DNA from: Delphinus delphis
Lineage: Eukaryota > Chordata > Mammalia > Artiodactyla > Delphinidae
Direction of reading: 5' to 3'
Length of the DNA stretch: 64,000 nt
Assembly (NCBI RefSeq): GCF_949987515.2
Contig: NC_082702.1
Span: 52,297,600-52,361,599 of the forward strand
Below the pieces are notes generated by a model, which saw nothing but the letters and a program-made list of their open reading frames with translations, made no database searches and was not told the DNA's origin. The translations under genes and the position numbers were made by a program. Every line of letters begins with the position of its first letter. Position 1 is the stretch's first letter. Shown here in pieces: positions 44,401-59,400 of this stretch.

Positions 44401-47400
44401 GGGTGAGGATACGGGGGGTGGACTACTGGACTTGCGCATCTGCAGACTTTGGTATCCGTGTGGGTCCTGGAATCAGTCCCTCGAGGATACCAAGAGATGA
44501 CTGTATAGTCATCTTTTAAAAAAAAATCCAGTCGCATGGTTGAAAAATAAAAAGGGGACACACTGCACGGTCTCTTTGTAACCCCTTTCCCCGTCAGCCT
44601 GGTCCCCCTCCTCCTGCACTGTCCACAGCCCATGGGCAGGCACAGCCAGCTCTTGTTTGAACAACTTGAATTCTAGGTGGTGCCCCTCTCTCTGAACACG
44701 TTTTAGAGCTACTGCCTTTAAATAGGTGCAAGACTCGTCTGTATCTAGTCAGGAGAAAGAAACCACATAGTAATTTGAACAAGGAGAGTTTAATATAAAG
44801 AATTTTTAACTGCAGCAAGAGATTAGAGTAATAAGGGATTGGCTACTAAGAAGTAAACTCTAAAAATTAAAGGAATAGCTGGTGTACCCAGGGCTGAGAT
44901 CCAGACTTTATTGGACAGCACACAGCCACAGCTCACCTCATGGCAGAGAAGCCACACTGGTAGAATTTGCTTGAAATCAGCCCTCTGGAACTTGCCAGAA
45001 ATCTGTCCTTTAAGGTGTCTGGGAAAGCTGTTCACAGGGAGGTGTCTCCCCAGAAACAGTCGACTGCAAAACTGCCTCTGGGAGTTCCAGGGAAAGCTGC
45101 AGGGTGCTGCTGGCAGCTGTGCACTGCGGGAGCCTATCCAGCTGCAGAACCAGAGCCTGGCAGCAAAACTCTCTCCTCCTTCAGTGCCTTTCCAGCACCC
45201 TCCACCGAGAAGCTTAACATCATACCAGTTAACGCAGAAAAACTGTTGGAAAGGCTCAGAGCCATTTTCACAGAGCATGCAAAAAGGGTGGACTTGGAGC
45301 TCAGAGGCAATATGTTGATAACCAGCGCGGTGACTAAGAAATACAAATAGTCATGACATCCTGAGTGAAACATTCCTGGAGGATGTGTCTGCATACGATA
45401 GATTTCAGAGCCAAATATTAATGGTTTAGGTGTTATTCTTACTACTTACGTTATTTTTCTCTCTTGACTGAGAACTGACTGAAGTTTTTTTCTTCACTTT
45501 TAGTCAAAGTGTCAGTCATATAGGTACACCTAGGGTGCAGCAAGCAGAAAAGAAATGCCTTTTGAGTAAAATTATTAGTTCTATAGAAACTGTAGAGGTA
45601 GGAATAGCAGATACAGAATATAGGGGGGAAACAAAGTTGTCTGAAACATATGTTATATATTCCATCAGTTTTGCTCTCCTAAGGCCTGCTGAGGCATCCT
45701 GCTGTACCAGAATGAACCAGCTTTCCTTCTGCTGGTGCAGAGCTGTTACCTTAGGGTCATTCTTCACCATTCCTTTCCCTGCTTTTCTGTGTTGGATCAT
45801 GTCTTTTTTTAGTCCAGAATCTTCCTCTTTATTGGGTCAGTTTTTTCCAACAGCATTCTGAGAAGGGCTGCATGGAAGATCGATTATTTTGAGAGTTTGT
45901 ATAGCTGAAAATGTCTATTCTGTCCTGATATTTGATGAGTAGTTTGGCTGGCTATAAAAATCTAGGTTGAAAATAATTTTCCTTCAGAATTTTGAAGTCA
46001 TTTCCACACTGCTATTAAAGTTCCATTTGGAAGTACGAAGCCGTTCTGATACCCATTCCTTTCTGTGTAACCTGTTTTTCTTTCTGGAAGCTTTTACAAA
46101 TTTTTCTGTTTCCAGTATTCTGAAGTATTATGATGACATGCCTTGGAAAGGCATATTTTTATCCCTTGTTATGAGCATTTACTTCTTTTTGTTTTTTTTT
46201 TTTTTTTTGGGGCACGGGCATTCCTGTTTTTCAGATGTTCAACCTTCCGGACTGATCTTCCAGTCTTCTTACCTTGTGTCTCCTATTTTCTACCTTTGTC
46301 TTTTTTGCTTTCTTGGCAGACTTGAGGTCTACAAGTTCTACGACTTGAAGCCTACAAGTCTATGACTTCTACAAATTTTAATTTTGACATTACATTAAAA
46401 AAATTTTTTTTTTTGTAGTCTTTAAAATGTTGTTGTTGTTCTCTGAATGTTCCCTTTTAGAGCATCCTATTCTTGTTTCACAAGCACAACATCCTCTTTT
46501 TTCTCTCTGGGAATGTTAATGAGAGGTTTTCTTTTTTCCTTGACTTTTCATCTTGCGTGAGATCTGTACTTCCTACAAGTTGACTTTTTTTCTGCTGGTT
46601 TTGGTTTCTGTCTTTCTTCTTTGTTAGGCATCTATTGAGTTGCTCAGTTTTAAGAGTGGGGCTCTAAAGCAGAGTTTCTTAACCCATGTGCCCCCCCCCA
46701 AAAAGATGTTATAATGTGTGAAGATAATGATGGTGTCAGCCCTCCAAGTGGCAGGGCAGCATCTGGGGAGGCTGAATCCCCCTGGCCCTGCACACAGCCT
46801 CATCTGTTTACCCCAGGGTCATATTACATTTTCTGCGTGTGGTGTGAAGTGAAGAAGTTTCAGAAGTGCTCCCCACAGTGCGTGGGAAGCTCAGAGCCCA
46901 TAGGTTGGCTTAGTGACAGTGGATTTCATTGTTGCATGGTCCACCTGGGTCATTTTCTTGAGGCAGATCTGTGCCCATGTCTTTAGACCTTTCCTTTGGG
47001 GCTGATCAAATCCTCCAGAAGAGTCATCAGGTTCTCACCTGGAGGATGTAGGCCTGGCTTTCAGTAATTTTAGGAGCAAAATTGAGAAAAAAGACTGCTG
47101 ATCTCAGCATTCAATATGTAGACACTCTCTTGACTCTCTCAGTTTTTGGTGCAGTGCACCTACCCTCAGATGTGCCTGCTACCCGCCTGTCCAGAGACGC
47201 CCGCTCCATCTCACACTCTCCAGAGCACGTCACTTATCTTCCACTGGAGCTGGGGAGCCTTACTAAACAGGGCAGAGGAGTCGTGTATCTATGTGGAGCA
47301 AGGATCTGGGAACTCACCTATTTCCTAAGACTTTGTCAGTCCCTTCTTCTATAACTAGCTCATCCTTCACCCCTCCTTCCACAGCTTCCTCATCCTACCA

Positions 47401-50400
47401 ATTCCGAGCCTTGGGGTAATTAAATGCAACTTAGGTTGTGTCTGAGCTTCCCTCGCTGCTAAATTAGGAATATCTTTTAGAACTTGGGTAAAGTACCTGT
47501 TCTTAAACAAGGCACAAAAAGTGTTGACTGTGAAAAATTATTCTTCACATTGTTCATCACCTTAAAAAAAAAGTGTCAAGTCTGCCAAAGGTTTGATATC
47601 AAGAAGATAACAAAAAACGCCTACACCTCAATATGAGGAGAGTGATTAGCTCAATTAAAAATGAGACTTGAGGGACTTCCCTGGTGGCACAGTGGTTAAG
47701 AATCTGCCTGCCAATGCAGAGGACACGGGTTCGAGCTCTGGTCTGGGAAGATCCCACATGCGGCGGAGCTACTAAGCCTGTGCACCACAACTACTGAGCC
47801 TGCACCCTAGCTGAGCCCTTGTGCCACAACTACTGAAGCCTGCGCACCTAGAGCCCCTGCTCTGCAACAAGAGAAGCCACCACGATGAGAAGCCTGCACA
47901 CTGCAACAAAGAATAGCCCCTGCTCGCTGCAACTAGAGAAATCCCGCGTGCAGCAAGACCCAACGCAGCCATAAATAAATGAATGAATGAATGAATAAAA
48001 AAGAGAGAGACTTGAACTGGACATGTGTTTCACAGAAGAGGAAACACAGGGGGCTACAGACCTTTGAAGAGCTGTTTAGCACCTGGGTAATGAGGGGAAG
48101 GCAGGTCACAACCACCACCGGAGACCATACTTCTCTCACTGGATCGTGCATTGGAGGATTAGGAAGTGGGACAGAGATAAATGTCATAGACTTTGTGGGT
48201 CCACACATCCCCTTACATATACCAGATGAGGCTAAAAACTGCTCCAGCTACTTTGGAGAATAATTGAGTATTAGCTCATACTTTGGAGAAGAAAGTAGCT
48301 TAATTCTACTCCCAGGGATACACCCAAGAGAAATTCTTTTGCGTATCACAAAAGGAGACATATACAAGGATAGTCATAGCAGTACTGTTCACAATACCAA
48401 AAACCTGGAGCCCCAGCCCAGGGGCTCATCAACAGGAACGTGGCATACTATACAGCAGAAAGAGCAAAAGAACGCGTGTGATATGCAGCAAGAGGAATAA
48501 CTCAGCAATATAATATCAAATGAAAAAAGTTAGCCCCAGAAGATTACAGACAGCATGAAACACTTTTATAAAATTAAAAACTTAAAATTATATGTATACA
48601 TTGATTATCAATAAATCTATATATGTTATAGGTTACATATATTTCATGGATACAAAAATAAAAAAGAAAGCAAGAGAAAATTGAATATAGGTGGGATTTA
48701 GGATAATAGTTACTTCAGATGGGGAAGCAGAGGAATGAATTGGTGGCGAGGACCATTTGGTTAGAAGCAGGTTATCGTCAGGGTCCTAGCTTTTGTTTTG
48801 GGTGGTAGGTTTGTGGGGTCCTTGTTCCATTACTGAAAATAATTGGATAATTAAATACAGGGAAAAAAATAAGCCTAAAGGGCCTAGGGTTCCCAAGGTG
48901 AAGTAGAGATCCTTGCTCACATGGACCTTAGTGGTTTGGTTGTCTGTTTCGTTTGTTTTTTTTAAGAGGTAGCACTCTGAATCCTGGAACAAATGCTTTG
49001 TAGTTAAAAGTCATAAAAAATATGTTGCTCTAAAGTTAACAAACGAAATGTTTTAGGTGTGATTCATATATGGATACGTATCATATACTTTATAGAGTAT
49101 TTAGTGCATAAATATTTCCAGCTATTTCTGTTCTTTCATAGAAATTTTACATGTTTTTTCCCTTTCTTAGGACAAAGTTAAACTATAATCCTCCAAAAGA
49201 TGATGGATCAACCTATAAGATTGAACTTGAAGGGATATCGGTAATGGTTATGAGAGAGATCCTGGATTACATCTTCAGTGGGCAGGTATGATGAGACACA
49301 GAGGAAGGAGGACTGAGTAGAGGCTCCTCAAGCTCAGGGTGAGGGTCTCCTTCATCCACTCTGTGACTGAGCAACACCGCCATCTCCATCTTCTGTCACT
49401 GTGTGCTTGACTTGGGTCTCCTCCTGGACATGGCACCCAAGGGTGTTCTTCCGGGGTTCTGCCCTTGAAGGAAAAGCAGACTAAGTAAGATCTTACCCAA
49501 ATCCCAAGTTTTGTTTCTACCGTCCTGAGCTCCACCTTCCAGTCTGAGACATGAGGAACATGGGATGCTCCCTTCACTGCTGTCTTTTTGTTTTTTAAAT
49601 CTTCATTCCAGCCTTGCTTTGTACCCACACTATCGGGGAACTCGTTCTGTCTCCACAGCATGGACTTGGGAGCCTCCTTGGGCGGTGGGGATTATTTTGT
49701 AGAAATAAAGACTTCGAGATTCACACCAGGGACAGGCACGTGCATCATACTCATGACGCCTCCGTCCTGTTGCCTCAGGAGGACCAACATCCCTGTTCCC
49801 CCACATTCTTTCTTTCTGATTTCCCTTTAGTCTCTGTACCCATTTATATTTCTGGGGATTTCATGAAAGCCAAGGAAGAAAGTGATCAGTGGCTAGGGGT
49901 CCTTTCCCTTTCTTTGCCCTCTTCCACCCCACTACTCCCCTGTTGATGTGATTTAAAGTGTATAGCATGAGGACTCTTAAGGATAACCTTGGGTGTGAAT
50001 TAGGAAGAAGTTCATGTGCCTCACATCTCATTACGCAAGAGTACGTTTTATCTTTACTCCTTTTGAGGGCTCATGTCCTGCTCTCTCCTTTGTTCCTTCT
50101 TCCTCATTCTTCTTTTAATTTTCCTTTTGTAAAGGCTCTGTCTCCTACATAAGTATTCTGAGTGTACTGCTTACTTTCTCTAAATATGTTCATTCTGTCC
50201 AGAGTCAAACTCGGTGATCGTCATCCTCTTTGAAGTTTTTTTATTTCATTTCATGATGTTATCACTTTCTCTTTTCTCTGAACACTGGGTGGTGGGTGTG
50301 TGGAAATAAGGTTATGTGTATGATTATTAAAAATAAATGAATTTAAACCAATTTGGGGACAGCCCTTAAAATACTGGCAATGCTCAAAACCAGGCTTAGG

Positions 50401-53400
50401 TCCAAACTCTTATCTAACTTGTAAAATCAGTTCAGTGGCAGTTATAACAAGTTAGAGGAGTGTATTCATGTTCAGGCTTGCATTGGAAACTATGGTACAG
50501 AATGTGCAAATTGTGGTAAAATGTTTCTTGCTGCACTTCACTGTGAAATCTCTCCTTAACACTTCCTGATGGAGGATAAATACCCATTCTTTTGGAGAGT
50601 CTGGACCGTTCGTGATTGTGACAGTATTTTAGGGGCCTGTTTCTTGATGTTGCCTTACTGTTGCGTAGAAAAACTGTGAAGTGGTTGGAGGAAGAAGCAT
50701 CAGTCAAGAAATTGAAGAAAATTAAGGGGAAGTAAATGTTCACAATGATTAAAAAAAAAAAAAAAAAAATCGGGCTTCCCTGGTGGTGCAGTGGTTGAGA
50801 GTCCGCCTGCCGATGCAGGGGACACGGGTTCATGCCCCGGTCCGGGAAGATCCCACATGCCGCGGAGCGGCTGGGCCCGTGAGCCATGGCCGCTGAGCCT
50901 GCGCGTCCGAAGCCTGTGCTCCGCAACGGGAGAGGCCACAACAGTGAGAGGCCCGCGTACCACAAAAAAAAAAAAAAAAAAAAAAAAATCTTCTTAGGGA
51001 TTTATTCCAGAAAGTAGCTTTGAGACCAAATTGTGTCTTTTGCACCAAGTGCAATGTTTGGTGTTCAGAATGAGGCCCCTTGGGCAGTGTGGCTCTCCCT
51101 CTCTTCAAGGGTCCGTGTGGTATCTTCCACGTACCATTTGGCAAAGAAGTGAACTTAATGTATTTGGAGGCAGGATTTTCATTAGTTTAGGTGCTAGCAT
51201 TTAAAGAAATCGCCTTCAGTTTGCCATAGCATGCGGAACTTGCCATTTCCTAAGCATTTCAGTCATTTGAGGTTTTTCTCTAAGTATAGAAGCGAGCCCC
51301 ATGGACAGTTCACCTTGGCAGGGATATTGGTGGTTCATCTCGGTAAAGGAAGGGAAGAGCTGGGAAAAGTTAATCAGCCACGCGCTGCCTATGTTGTCCG
51401 CAGGTGCCTTGGTGCCCTCGGACTATTCTTGAAAACAAAGCTGAACCGTATGAAATTGCTAGTTTTCAATCATCTTTGACCTCTACAAATGGAGCTTTCA
51501 TATGGTCCAGCCTGATAGATTAGTGGTTGCGTTCTAAATATATACATTCAAACATAGACTATCTATGATCATTCTTACAGATCCGGCTGAGCGAAGAGAC
51601 CATCCAAGATGTTGTGCAGGCAGCAGACCTGCTCCTGCTGACGGATCTTAAAACTCTCTGCTGTGAGTTCTTAGAAGGCTGCATTGCCGCCGAGAACTGC
51701 ATCGGAATCCGAGACTTTGCACTCCACTACTGCCTGCACCACGTCCATTACCTGGCCACAGAATACCTGGAGACTCACTTCCGAGATGTCAGCAGCACAG
51801 AGGAATTCCTAGAACTGAGTCCTCAAAAGCTTAAAGAAGTGATTTCTCTTGAGAAGTTAAACGTTGGCAATGAACGATATGTATTTGAAGCAGTCATCCG
51901 ATGGATAGCACATGATACAGAAATAAGAAAGGTACTCGTACTTTATAGCGTGCTCTGACTTTGCCTTTTCACTTATTTATTCATTTGTTTGTTTATTTTT
52001 AATCCAAATTCTAGATGTTTTATTTTTCTCCTCCAACTTGAAAAACTGACAAGATTGTGATCTAAACCATAACCTGGAAAACATCTTCCTATAGCCTCAC
52101 TAAAGCAGTTTGTTGTTCAGACCAGTCTACCAAAGTCCATGTAACTCATCATATAGCAATGAAAATAGTAATACTTACAAGTCACATGATATCCTTTGAA
52201 TGTTGTTATTCAGGGGAAAGGGATTTCAGGTTAAGCTGAAGAGTATAGAAATGCACCCTATACTCCTCATCCTAGCTTTCAGCATCCTTCCCTCTGCAAT
52301 GGTGGGCTAACCCCTACAGGGACTCTGATGCAGGAAGTGGGGTGAGAAAAGAATGGAATTCTGGGAGAGGGCTGAATTCTGGCACTGAACTTTCCCTGGA
52401 GTGACTGGCACCACTGGAGGAGAAAGTGGGAGAGCATTCCGGAGCTGTCATGGCAATGAGGTTCCAAATAGGAAGGTTCTAGGAGTGACAGCCTAGGAAG
52501 GAAGGGTCTTAGAGAATATCAGGCTTGAGATCCACATTGTTAATACATTGGGGGAGGGAGCTCTCACCTTTAAATCACAAGGCTTTAAGTCTAATGTTTA
52601 TATACTAGAGTCTCCAGTTACTATATCAAAATAAAGAAATATATTAGGTTTCAGAGTGGCTTTCAGAATGCATAATTGCATTGTTAATTGTTCTTAGTAA
52701 CTCTTGGCTTACATTTTAATGATTATCTTGTAATTTTTAAATTCTGCAGGCCCATGAGCATGTCCACTTAGAAACCACATTCGTAGCTTCAGCTCCTTAG
52801 TACAATTAGTGTTCTGTTTTCCCCATTGGTGGGGTAGATTGGGAAAGGGGATAGAAGAGTTTCCACCTTGCTGCCACCACTGAAGTATCTTCTCTCTGAC
52901 CCTCTTCTTGCCTTAAAGTGATGAGGGCATATAAGATGGAACGGCTGCTGGGAAACAAGAGGCAGTTCCTCATCCTGTGGTTAACCTGAACTTGGTGCTG
53001 TAAGGACTGTTGGCTTTTATTACTCAGGGTATAAAAGAGTGTACCTTACAATGGCAATTTCAAAGCCCAGAAAAACTAGTCACCTTATGTACGTAGAGTG
53101 CTATAGTCAGTTGGTTCAAATCTGATGATTGAGTATGAAAAGTATATCATGGTATATGTGGTAAAGAATCTGCCTTCCACTGCAGGGGACGTGGGTTCGA
53201 TCCCTGGTCGGAGAACTACGATCCCACATGCCGCGGGGCAACTAAGTCCGCACACCACAAGTAGTGAGCTCGCGTGCCTCAATGAGAGAGCCCGCGTGCC
53301 ACAAACTACAGAGAGAAAACCCTCACGCCACAACTGGAGAGAAGCCCACATGCCGCAACTAGAGAGAAACCCTAGCAGACTGTATACCATAATGAAAAGA

Positions 53401-56400
53401 TCCCTCATGCCTCAACAAAGAGCCCACGTGCTGCAAATATGACCCGACGCAGCCAAAAAATAAATAAATAAATAAGGAAAATAAACAAGTAAAATGCATG
53501 AATATTTTTTTAAAGTATATCATTCACATGATACATGTTAGATAATTTTTAACAGTAATTACTGAAGAAATGATTATATAGTACTCAGGATTTTTTTTTT
53601 GAAATTTGGCTTTTTCAGATTTTTCTTGTAATGTTAATGTTGATACATGTTCATTATCTAGCTGACCGTATTGTATCAAGCTATTCCTGTACATGACGTT
53701 TCTATAAATGTGATGTAACTCACAGCACATCCAAGCATGTGAAATAAGGCAAATCATAGCAGGGTTCTTCTAAGTTTTCCTGTTGCTGTGGGAACCCTGT
53801 AGGGCATTAAAGAAAGTTGCTTAAAACTTCGCAGGGATACATCAAATACAAATCTGAAGTGATGGTTTTTTTTAAGTTAAACTTTTATTTATCAAGGCCA
53901 AGGGAAGTAGACAGAAAAGGGGCCGTAAACACATTCAAGCAGTACTGACCCTTACCACTTGCCTGTTGATAATCTGACTGTCAACAATTTTAGTCTTCCA
54001 GGAGTGGGAAAACGTATATTCTAAATGTACAACGTATTCTCCATTTTTCCTCCCCGTGCTTTCCGCCCTCCAGGTCCACATGAAGGATGTCATGTCAGCG
54101 CTGTGGGTTTCAGGGTTGGACTCGAGCTATTTACGGGAGCAGATGCTGAATGAGCCGTTAGTCCGAGAGATTGTCAAAGAGTGCAGCAACATCCCTCTCA
54201 GCCAGCCGCAGCAGGGTGAGGCCATGCTCGCCAGCTTCAAGCCCCGGGGCTACTCGGAGTGCATCGTGACCGTCGGCGGAGAGGAAAGAGTGTAAGCATG
54301 GCTGTGAGCCGTTTGATGGGTGGTGGTGTAAGGGAAGAGAGATTTCCACGGAAACAGAAATGTATAACACTTTTCAGTATCTAAAGCCTAATAGCAATAG
54401 ATTTTTTTAAATGTCTGAAACATTCTTTAGCGTAGTAAAACTAGTCCTAGTTATTATAAGCAGAAGTACATAAAACATACTAACTACTAATCAGTTATCT
54501 CTCTCCTTAGTTCGCGGAAGCCAACAGCAGCGATGCGATGTATGTGCCCCCTTTATGACCCTAATCGGCAGCTGTGGATTGAACTGGCCCCTTTAAGCAT
54601 GCCGAGAATCAACCACGGAGTCCTCTCAGCAGGTACTGTGCTGTCACCAAGTTTACCTAAACACAGGATCAAGCAATGTCATTTCAGAGTTGTGCAGAAT
54701 GACTCAAAACCTTTTAAAGAAATAATTTTATTATCCCTCTTAGGGTGGCTCTAGCTTCCAAGACTATGGTAAGAAGAGTGTCTTCCGTCAGTCCTTATCG
54801 TTCCCAAATCTTAAATACGTAGCTGTTTTTAAGACGTCACTTGAGGAGCATTTTATTGGATGACTTAGCTGATAGAAGAGCAAAACTCAGTGACTCTTAC
54901 CACCCGTTAGCTGGATGATCACACCTGAGGCGCGGGACTTCTTTGAGCCCTGAGAGCCTCTCATCTTGGAAAGTTGTGCAGTGTAGAATCGCAACATGTA
55001 ACTATATTCAAAATAAGAGCGTCACATAAAAGCAGGCATTTCAGATGCAACTCGAGAAAATACTGCTTAACTTAGCTCTGGCTTCAAGTTGTTTTATGAC
55101 AGGAAGTATGTTTCGGTTGACGTTTACAAGTTTGGAACGTTATTCAAAGCTTTCTCTCCAGGAGGTGATGGGGAAGGCTGTCCTTGCTGCCTTTCTCTTC
55201 ACCTTGGATTTGCCTTGCTGGCTTCATCCTGCAAGTGCCATTTCACTTCATTCTAACTATTGTTAGCAGCTCTTCGTTTATAGTCTCTGCTTGCCCACAA
55301 ACATTACCTTAAAAGTTTTAAGCTATGCCACACTGTACCATATTTTAGATATACCTAAAGCTATGGAATAGAAATGGAATCGTAGGTTCCACAATTATTG
55401 AAGTTTTTGTCAGTGATAATCAGCTGGATGGAGTGGTGTAGGTAACAGGATGTGGGTCTGATTTCTCTGTTCCTTCTTAAAATTAGCTTCCTTAAGTTGT
55501 CCTACCATAATGTGTATACATGTGCATAATTTTCACACATGCACACCTACCACAAAGGTTCCTATATCACTGATTTTCAGATTTCCTAGAGAGGTTGTTG
55601 TTTCAGAAACTTGAAACAATGAGGAGAGGAATTGTGCCCAGTTGTATTCATTGAAGTTGTGAAATGACTGAGTAGTTCCTATTTGTCCAGCTCATTCTGT
55701 GTTTCTTCTTTTCTTGCCTTTTTTCAAAAAATTGATTGACTTTTTTGTCATTCGGTTTTTTCCCTCTCTACCAGGTTAGAAGTTATATTCTATGTCTACA
55801 TTCCTTTGAAGTTCACTTTATGTTTGTTTTGTTTTGTTTTTTTAATATTTACTTATTTATTTATTTGGTTGCGTTGGGTCTTAGTTGTGGCAGGTAGGTT
55901 TCTTGGTTGCTGCTCACAGGCTCCTTAGTTGCCGCTCGCCAGCTCCTTAGTCGTGGCACACATGTGAGATCTAGTTCCCTGACCAGGGATCGAACCCGGG
56001 CCCCCTGCATTGGGAGTGCGGAGTCTTAACCACTGCTCCACCAGGGAAGTCCCCTGAAGGTCACTTTTGAATCCACAGCCTGTACTGTTAACAAAGTCTA
56101 GTAGTATAAATAGTACATTTATACTCTTATTTTTCATATTCCATAGTCTTACAGTATTAAAACACATAGTTATTTATAAGTAACTATTTACATATATATG
56201 TTTATTTGTTTTATACACATATCTGTAGATAGTGTTCATTTAGATTTATCCACATATTTACCGCTTTCTTTGTTTTTCCCTCTTACTCCTCAAACTTTCC
56301 ATCTAGGACCATTTTCCTTCTCTCTGAAGTTCATCCTTTTGAATTTCCTTTAATGTGGGTCTAGTGGTAGCAAACTCTTAGATTTGTTTGTCTAAAGATG

Positions 56401-59400
56401 TCATTATTTTGCCTTCATCCTTAAAGGATATTTTTGCTGGGTATAGAATTTTAGGTTGGCATCTATTATTGAAGATGTTTTTCCACTGACTTCTGTCATT
56501 CCTGTTGTTAAGTCAGTTGTCAGATCTAAAGTTCTGCCTTTTCTCTGGGCTGTATTTAAGATTTTCTTTTTGTCTTGATTTTTCTGCCATTTCACTGTAG
56601 TGTGCTTAGGCAACATTTTATTTGAAATTTTACCATATTTGGAGACTGTTGGGCATCTTGACTCTGTCGCTTGGCCTTTCATCAAATCTGGAAACTTCTT
56701 GTTTGTTTTGTCTTCATATGTCATCCTTGCTCCTTCTCCTCTGTCTCTCTGCTTTTGGAAGTCAGATCAAACATGGCTAGACCTTTCTGCTCCAGCCCCT
56801 GCCTTCTACCTTCTTTTTGTTTTCTTTTTCATCTTTTTGCTTCTCCATGTTACTCTGTGATTTCTTTTGATTTATCTTGCACTTAATGAATTCTCTCTTT
56901 AACTGTGATGGATCTGCCTTTAAATCCATCCATTGAATTTTTTATTTAATCTGTTTTTATCTTTTTTTCCCTAGAAATTCTCTGTAATTTTTTTTCAAAT
57001 CTACTATGTCACTTCTCTTGTCCCTTCTTCTAGAGTTACCTTCACATTTGTCTTTTTTAAAACATAGTGAGCATTGTTGTTTTATTGTCTTTCTGATTAC
57101 TCCAATATTTGGAATCTTTGCAAGACTACTCCCTATTGTCTGCTTCTGCTGTTTCTTCTTAATAGAGTCTGGTTTCTTTGTATACCTGAGTATCTTTGGC
57201 TGAGTGCCAAAGATTGTTTTATTAAAAATTATTTGTAGGGGGCTTCCCTGGTGGCGCAGTGGTTGAGAGTCCGCCTGCCGATGCAGGGGACATGGGTTTG
57301 TGCCCCGGTCCGTGAGGAACCCATATGCCGTGGAGCGTGAGCCTGGGCCCGTGAGCCATGGCCGCTGAGCCTGCGCGTCTGGAGCCTGTGCTCCGCAACG
57401 GGAGAGGCCACAACAGTGAGAGGCCCACGTACCGCAAAAAAAAATAATAATAATAATTATTTGTAGGGATAATGTGATGTTTTAAAATCTTAGAACGTTA
57501 GAATCTAAAACTTAGATAAACATACTTTCTTCCATAGAACTTTTGTGTTTTTTTCTGTCAGTTGCCTGAAAACACTACTAATTTGTAATTACTGTAAATC
57601 GAATTCCAATTTTGAGATTTCCTAGATAAGCAAGGAGATTTAAATCTGGCTTCTAATTCTGGTTGGCCTTCATCCTGATGGTTAGAACTTCAGCGAGGCT
57701 TTCCTGCCAGAAGCCACGCCGTCTGTGAGCCTGGGATTTAGATTTCTATCTTCTTCATCCCCTCAAAGCCATTAAGAGAAAGGTTGCATTTTTCCCAGAT
57801 TGCTAAACGCCCTCAGAGCAAAATGGTTTCCATGCATGGTAACCTCTCTAGGGCCCACATTTCCCTTCAGTTTTACCATAGTGTCTTGTTGGCTTCTTCT
57901 CCTTTAAGAAGACTATTTTAAATAGAGTCTGGGGAACAGAACAGGTGAACTGAGATAACTCGAAGTCACTTGCTGACCGGGTGGGTGGTGTCAGTTTTCC
58001 TCTTAAGGTGCAGGGTAGTGGGAATCCACTCAGAGATCCCGAGGCAAGCGAAATGGTCAGAGTGACTCACAGACTTGGCTCTGTCACCCAGGCTTGGTAA
58101 GATCTCGAACCCGTTGTTGTCAGAGAAGGTATCTCCACATCCTATCTCTGCCCTTACGGCATTTGTATTTGACTAGAGATAGGTGTTGAAAACTTACATT
58201 TCAACTTCCTTGCATGTCTTCTTCGATTTTTTGCAGAAGGATTTTTGTTTGTATTTGGGGGCCAAGACGAAAATAAGCAGACCCTGAGCTCAGGAGAAAA
58301 GTATGACCCAGATGCAAACACATGGACTGCACTGCCACCAATGAACGAGGTAAAATACTGCTTTTGTAATTTGTCTGATGTTTCTTTTTTCCCTTTAGCA
58401 CTTCTGTTTGCTTTGCGTTTGAGTATAAGGAAAGAGGTAGCAGCCTCGCCAAGCCCCCCTGCCTGGTACGCTCGTGCCCCCCTCCCGGCTCTGCTCCCTG
58501 TGCCTTCCCTCGCTCCCCCTTCTGAAGCCTCCTAGGAGTGCACTTGCTTTGGGACCTTTGCCAGGTACCCACGTGGCTCGCCGCTCGCTTCCTTCAGTGT
58601 TTGTCCTTATGGCTCCTTCTCAGCGAGGCCTCCCCCGGCCTCTCAGCGCTCCTGCCCCCTCCCCTGCTTTCCTTCTCTCCATACCACGTAGAACCTCCTC
58701 ACACACTAGATCTTTCTCAACGGTTCGCACAAGCTTTTTGATGATGGCAGCGCATTTCGTTTGTGTGGTCAGCGCTCTCCCTTCAGCGCTGGAGTGGGGC
58801 TGGGCGCCCAGGAAGTGCTGTGAGTGGATAAGTGTGAAACACATCAGGTTCTGTTGCTCCAGGCAGCCTTAGCCCGGGCCTCTCGCCCTCCCACCCCCAC
58901 CTCTCCAGCCGCAGGCAGTGCTGTTGACGTGGATCTTACTTGACTTCACACGTCAGCTGGGAACCACTTGCTGCCCACTGCTGTACAAAGATCATTTTAC
59001 AGAGCCACACGGTAATAGTTCTCTTTCTTGTCGTGAGCTGTTGTGAGTAAAAAGTAAGGATTCTGCCAGTGAATTCACCACGTGTGTAGTTCCCTTGTTC
59101 CGGGAAATTCCTGGACTTGGGTTCTCTGTCTATTGTGATAGAAGAATGAGCTGCTAGGGAAATCAGAAATATTTGAGAGAGATGGTTTTGAGCCTGGTAT
59201 TTCTTTGCTGGAACGCTGGAATATAATAATATCTGTAATATTTATTAAATGTATGAATATCAGCTTTCAATCTGATAGTTGGCCTTTTGTCTACAAAGAT
59301 CTTTGATGTCTTTTCAGGCAAGACATAACTTTGGAATTGTGGAGATAGATGGGATGCTGTACGTTTTAGGAGGAGAAGATGGTGAAAAAGAGCTGATTTC

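Larger units (their letters stand above)
17444..49170 (+). other. GAN: GAN intron 1 (31.7 kb)
   Basis: GT-AG intron from donor GTGAAG to acceptor TTTCTTAG, phase 2. It contains most of the repeats of the window and the SLC31A2 retrocopy. In the stretches 18000-18940, 19978-22730, 22930-25740, 35300-36760, 40270-41420 and 46640-47660 I see no gene, no clear repeat family and no RNA gene; these are ordinary intronic DNA. The first few kilobases after exon 1, where intronic enhancers often lie, show nothing that can be named by eye. Confidence 0.9.
54633..58236 (+). other. GAN: GAN intron 5 (3.6 kb)
   Basis: GT-AG, phase 1. It holds an antisense CHR-1-type SINE, an ancient antisense L1-like block and a sense CHR-2 SINE. 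54700-55800 and 57470-58230 are plain intronic sequence. Confidence 0.9.

Noticed and set aside
45967..46365. Open frame of 132 codons rich in Phe/Leu
   Set aside because: It falls in an ancient antisense L1-like segment; the hydrophobic content comes from T-rich sequence.
47970..48005. CRISPR-like or other regular short repeats, e.g. the (AATG)n run and the SINE inner units
   Set aside because: These are a microsatellite tail and SINE-internal units in a mammalian genome; there are no spacers or cas genes.
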